A stretch of 64,000 bases of DNA from Streptomyces adustus. GTDB taxonomy: Bacteria > Actinomycetota > Actinomycetes > Streptomycetales > Streptomycetaceae. Shown piece after piece: positions 62,913-64,000 of this stretch (its first letter is position 1; each line of letters starts with the position of its first letter). The notes beneath the pieces are model-generated. The model saw nothing but the letters and a program-made list of their open reading frames with translations, was not told the origin of the DNA and made no database searches. The stretch covers positions 1-64,000 of the forward strand of contig NZ_VJZD01000002.1 of the NCBI RefSeq assembly GCF_009377175.1, read 5' to 3'. The translations under genes were made by a program, and so were the position numbers.

Positions 62913-64000
62913 GTGGATCGCACCGCCCAGCTGAGCGCCCGTCCCCTCCTGACGGGACGCGCCGTTGTATACGATCCGCCGGTCACGGCCGGTCCGCTGC
63001 ACCTCAGGGCCGCACAGGTGCTGGAAGGCAACTGGACGGGAACATCCACGGTGCCCTCGCACAGCCTGTACCCGCACCAGTGGTCCTGGGACTCGGCGTT
63101 CATCGCGATCGGCCTGCGGCACGTCTCGCCGCTGCGGGCCCAGCGGGAGCTGGAGTCGCTGCTGGCCGCCCAGTGGGACGACGGGCGGGTCCCGCACATC
63201 GTCTTCAACCCCTCCGTACCGCTCGACGCGTACTTCCCCAGCCCCGACTTCTGGCGCTCCTCGACCGCGGGGCGCACCGCGGGCGCCCCGCGCACCGTAC
63301 AGACCTCGGGCATCGTGCAGCCACCGGTGCACGCGCTGGCCGCGTGGCTGGTGCACTGCGCCGACCCGGTGCTGTCCCGGGCGCGCGGCTTCCTCACCCG
63401 GCTGCACCCGCGGCTGGCGGCCTGGCACCGCTATCTCCTGCACCGCCGGGACCTGGGCGGCGGCGGGCTCGCCTCCGTCGTCCACCCCTGGGAGCAGGGC
63501 ATGGACAACAGCCCCTGCTGGGACGCCCCGCTCGCCCGGATCGCCCCGGCCCCGGCCCGCTCCTTCCGCCGCGCCGACCTCGACCACGGCGCCGCCGAGG
63601 ACCGGCCCACGGACCTGGACTACGGGCGGTACGTGCGGCTGGCGACGGACTACCGGGACCGGGGCTACGACGACAACCCGGGCACCCCGGCCGATTCCGG
63701 GGGCGGCCGGGGGACCGGTGACTTCGCCGTGGAGGACCCGGCCTTCAACGCCCTGCTGATCGCCTCCGAGTTCGCGCTGGCGCGCATCGCGCACGAGCTC
63801 GGCGCGACCGGCACCGCCCGCCGTGCGCGCGCACAGCGGCTGACGACGGCGCTGGTGGAGCGGCTGTGGGACCCGGCGGAGGGCATGTTCCTCTGCCGGG
63901 ACGTCCGCGCGGGCCGGCCGATCCCCGAACGCAGCGTCTCCGGCCTGGTCCCGCTGCTGCTGCCCGGCCTCCCGCGCGACATCGTCACCGCGCTCGTGCG
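62913..64000 (+). CDS. MGH1-like glycoside hydrolase (GH63-related), partial
   Basis: At least 362 residues; the gene runs off the right edge with no stop. After an N-terminal lead (VYDPPVTAGPLHLRAAQVLE) come (alpha/alpha)6-barrel features of mannosylglycerate/glucosylglycerate hydrolase-like enzymes: YPHQWSWDSAFIAIGLRHV, QWDDGRVPHIVFNPS, VVHPWEQGMDNSPCWD and FAVEDPAFNALLIASEFALA. The GTG at 62913 follows GGGGAG with 6-nt spacing. Likely substrate is a compatible-solute glycoside or an oligosaccharide; control by the divergent ROK protein is inferred. Confidence 0.8.
   Translation, partial: MDRTAQLSARPLLTGRAVVYDPPVTAGPLHLRAAQVLEGNWTGTSTVPSHSLYPHQWSWDSAFIAIGLRHVSPLRAQRELESLLAAQWDDGRVPHIVFNPSVPLDAYFPSPDFWRSSTAGRTAGAPRTVQTSGIVQPPVHALAAWLVHCADPVLSRARGFLTRLHPRLAAWHRYLLHRRDLGGGGLASVVHPWEQGMDNSPCWDAPLARIAPAPARSFRRADLDHGAAEDRPTDLDYGRYVRLATDYRDRGYDDNPGTPADSGGGRGTGDFAVEDPAFNALLIASEFALARIAHELGATGTARRARAQRLTTALVERLWDPAEGMFLCRDVRAGRPIPERSVSGLVPLLLPGLPRDIVTALV

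Overview
The window is chromosomal DNA of a Streptomyces or very close relative. The sequence is very GC-rich, start codons are a mix of ATG, GTG and TTG behind purine-rich ribosome binding sites, and the gene content is typical of the genus: an AfsA-family enzyme, an HrdA-type sigma factor beside dnaG, LamG/RHS secreted proteins, nirBD, a class F sortase, a class II histone-deacetylase-like hydrolase, pyruvate phosphate dikinase and a ROK regulator. No database was available, so all names rest on motifs and remembered family features.

Layout. (1) 24-6452, minus strand: a compact, translationally coupled operon running AfsA-family enzyme, FabH, ACP, FabF, aldo/keto reductase, HAD-IB hydrolase, divergent KAS III-like acyltransferase, and possibly on past the left edge. 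It reads as a small dedicated pathway for a butyrolactone, butenolide or furan-type signal or related lipid. (2) 6924-17665, minus: a LamG-domain secreted protein, a giant RHS/YD-repeat protein with a candidate ADP-ribosyltransferase-like C-terminal toxin, and a 4-nt-spaced candidate immunity gene. (3) 18108-18499: three tRNA genes (one CAT, two identical Asn). (4) 18658-32678: housekeeping genes, namely a sugar kinase, a heterodimeric ABC exporter with one degenerate ATP site, hrdA, dnaG, a ferredoxin-reductase-like flavoprotein, dgt, a CbiX-like protein and a SanA-like protein. (5) 32743-48348: gamma-glutamylcyclotransferase, M4 metalloprotease, a sortase with a neighbouring cell-surface protein, a chloramphenicol-phosphotransferase-like kinase, a TauE/SafE permease divergent from nirBD, an SDR, a serine hydrolase, an Excalibur protein, a PAS-PP2C phosphatase, a LuxR regulator running into a decayed anthranilate synthase remnant, and a deacetylase-like enzyme. 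(6) 48424-58316: a genomic island bounded by 104-bp direct repeats (3 mismatches). It holds an IS5-type remnant, a frameshifted integrase, an excisionase-like gene, a small secreted peptide, an arsenic-resistance set (MFS, ArsO-like, two ArsR, aquaporin, two ArsC, a thioredoxin reductase) and a GIY-YIG protein. (7) 58401-64000: ppdK with an unusual palindrome-rich upstream region, then a ROK regulator divergent from a glycoside hydrolase that runs off the right edge.

How the parts work together. In the island, ArsC proteins reduce arsenate with electrons supplied by the co-transcribed thioredoxin reductase. Arsenite then probably leaves through the aquaporin, since no ArsB or Acr3 pump is visible. 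ArsR repressors sit over divergent operator regions. The island ends carry matched AGGGCAC boxes at an 11-bp period that look like integrase arm sites, and the right repeat overlaps a strong terminator, which suggests integration at the 3' end of a host transcript between the deacetylase gene and ppdK.
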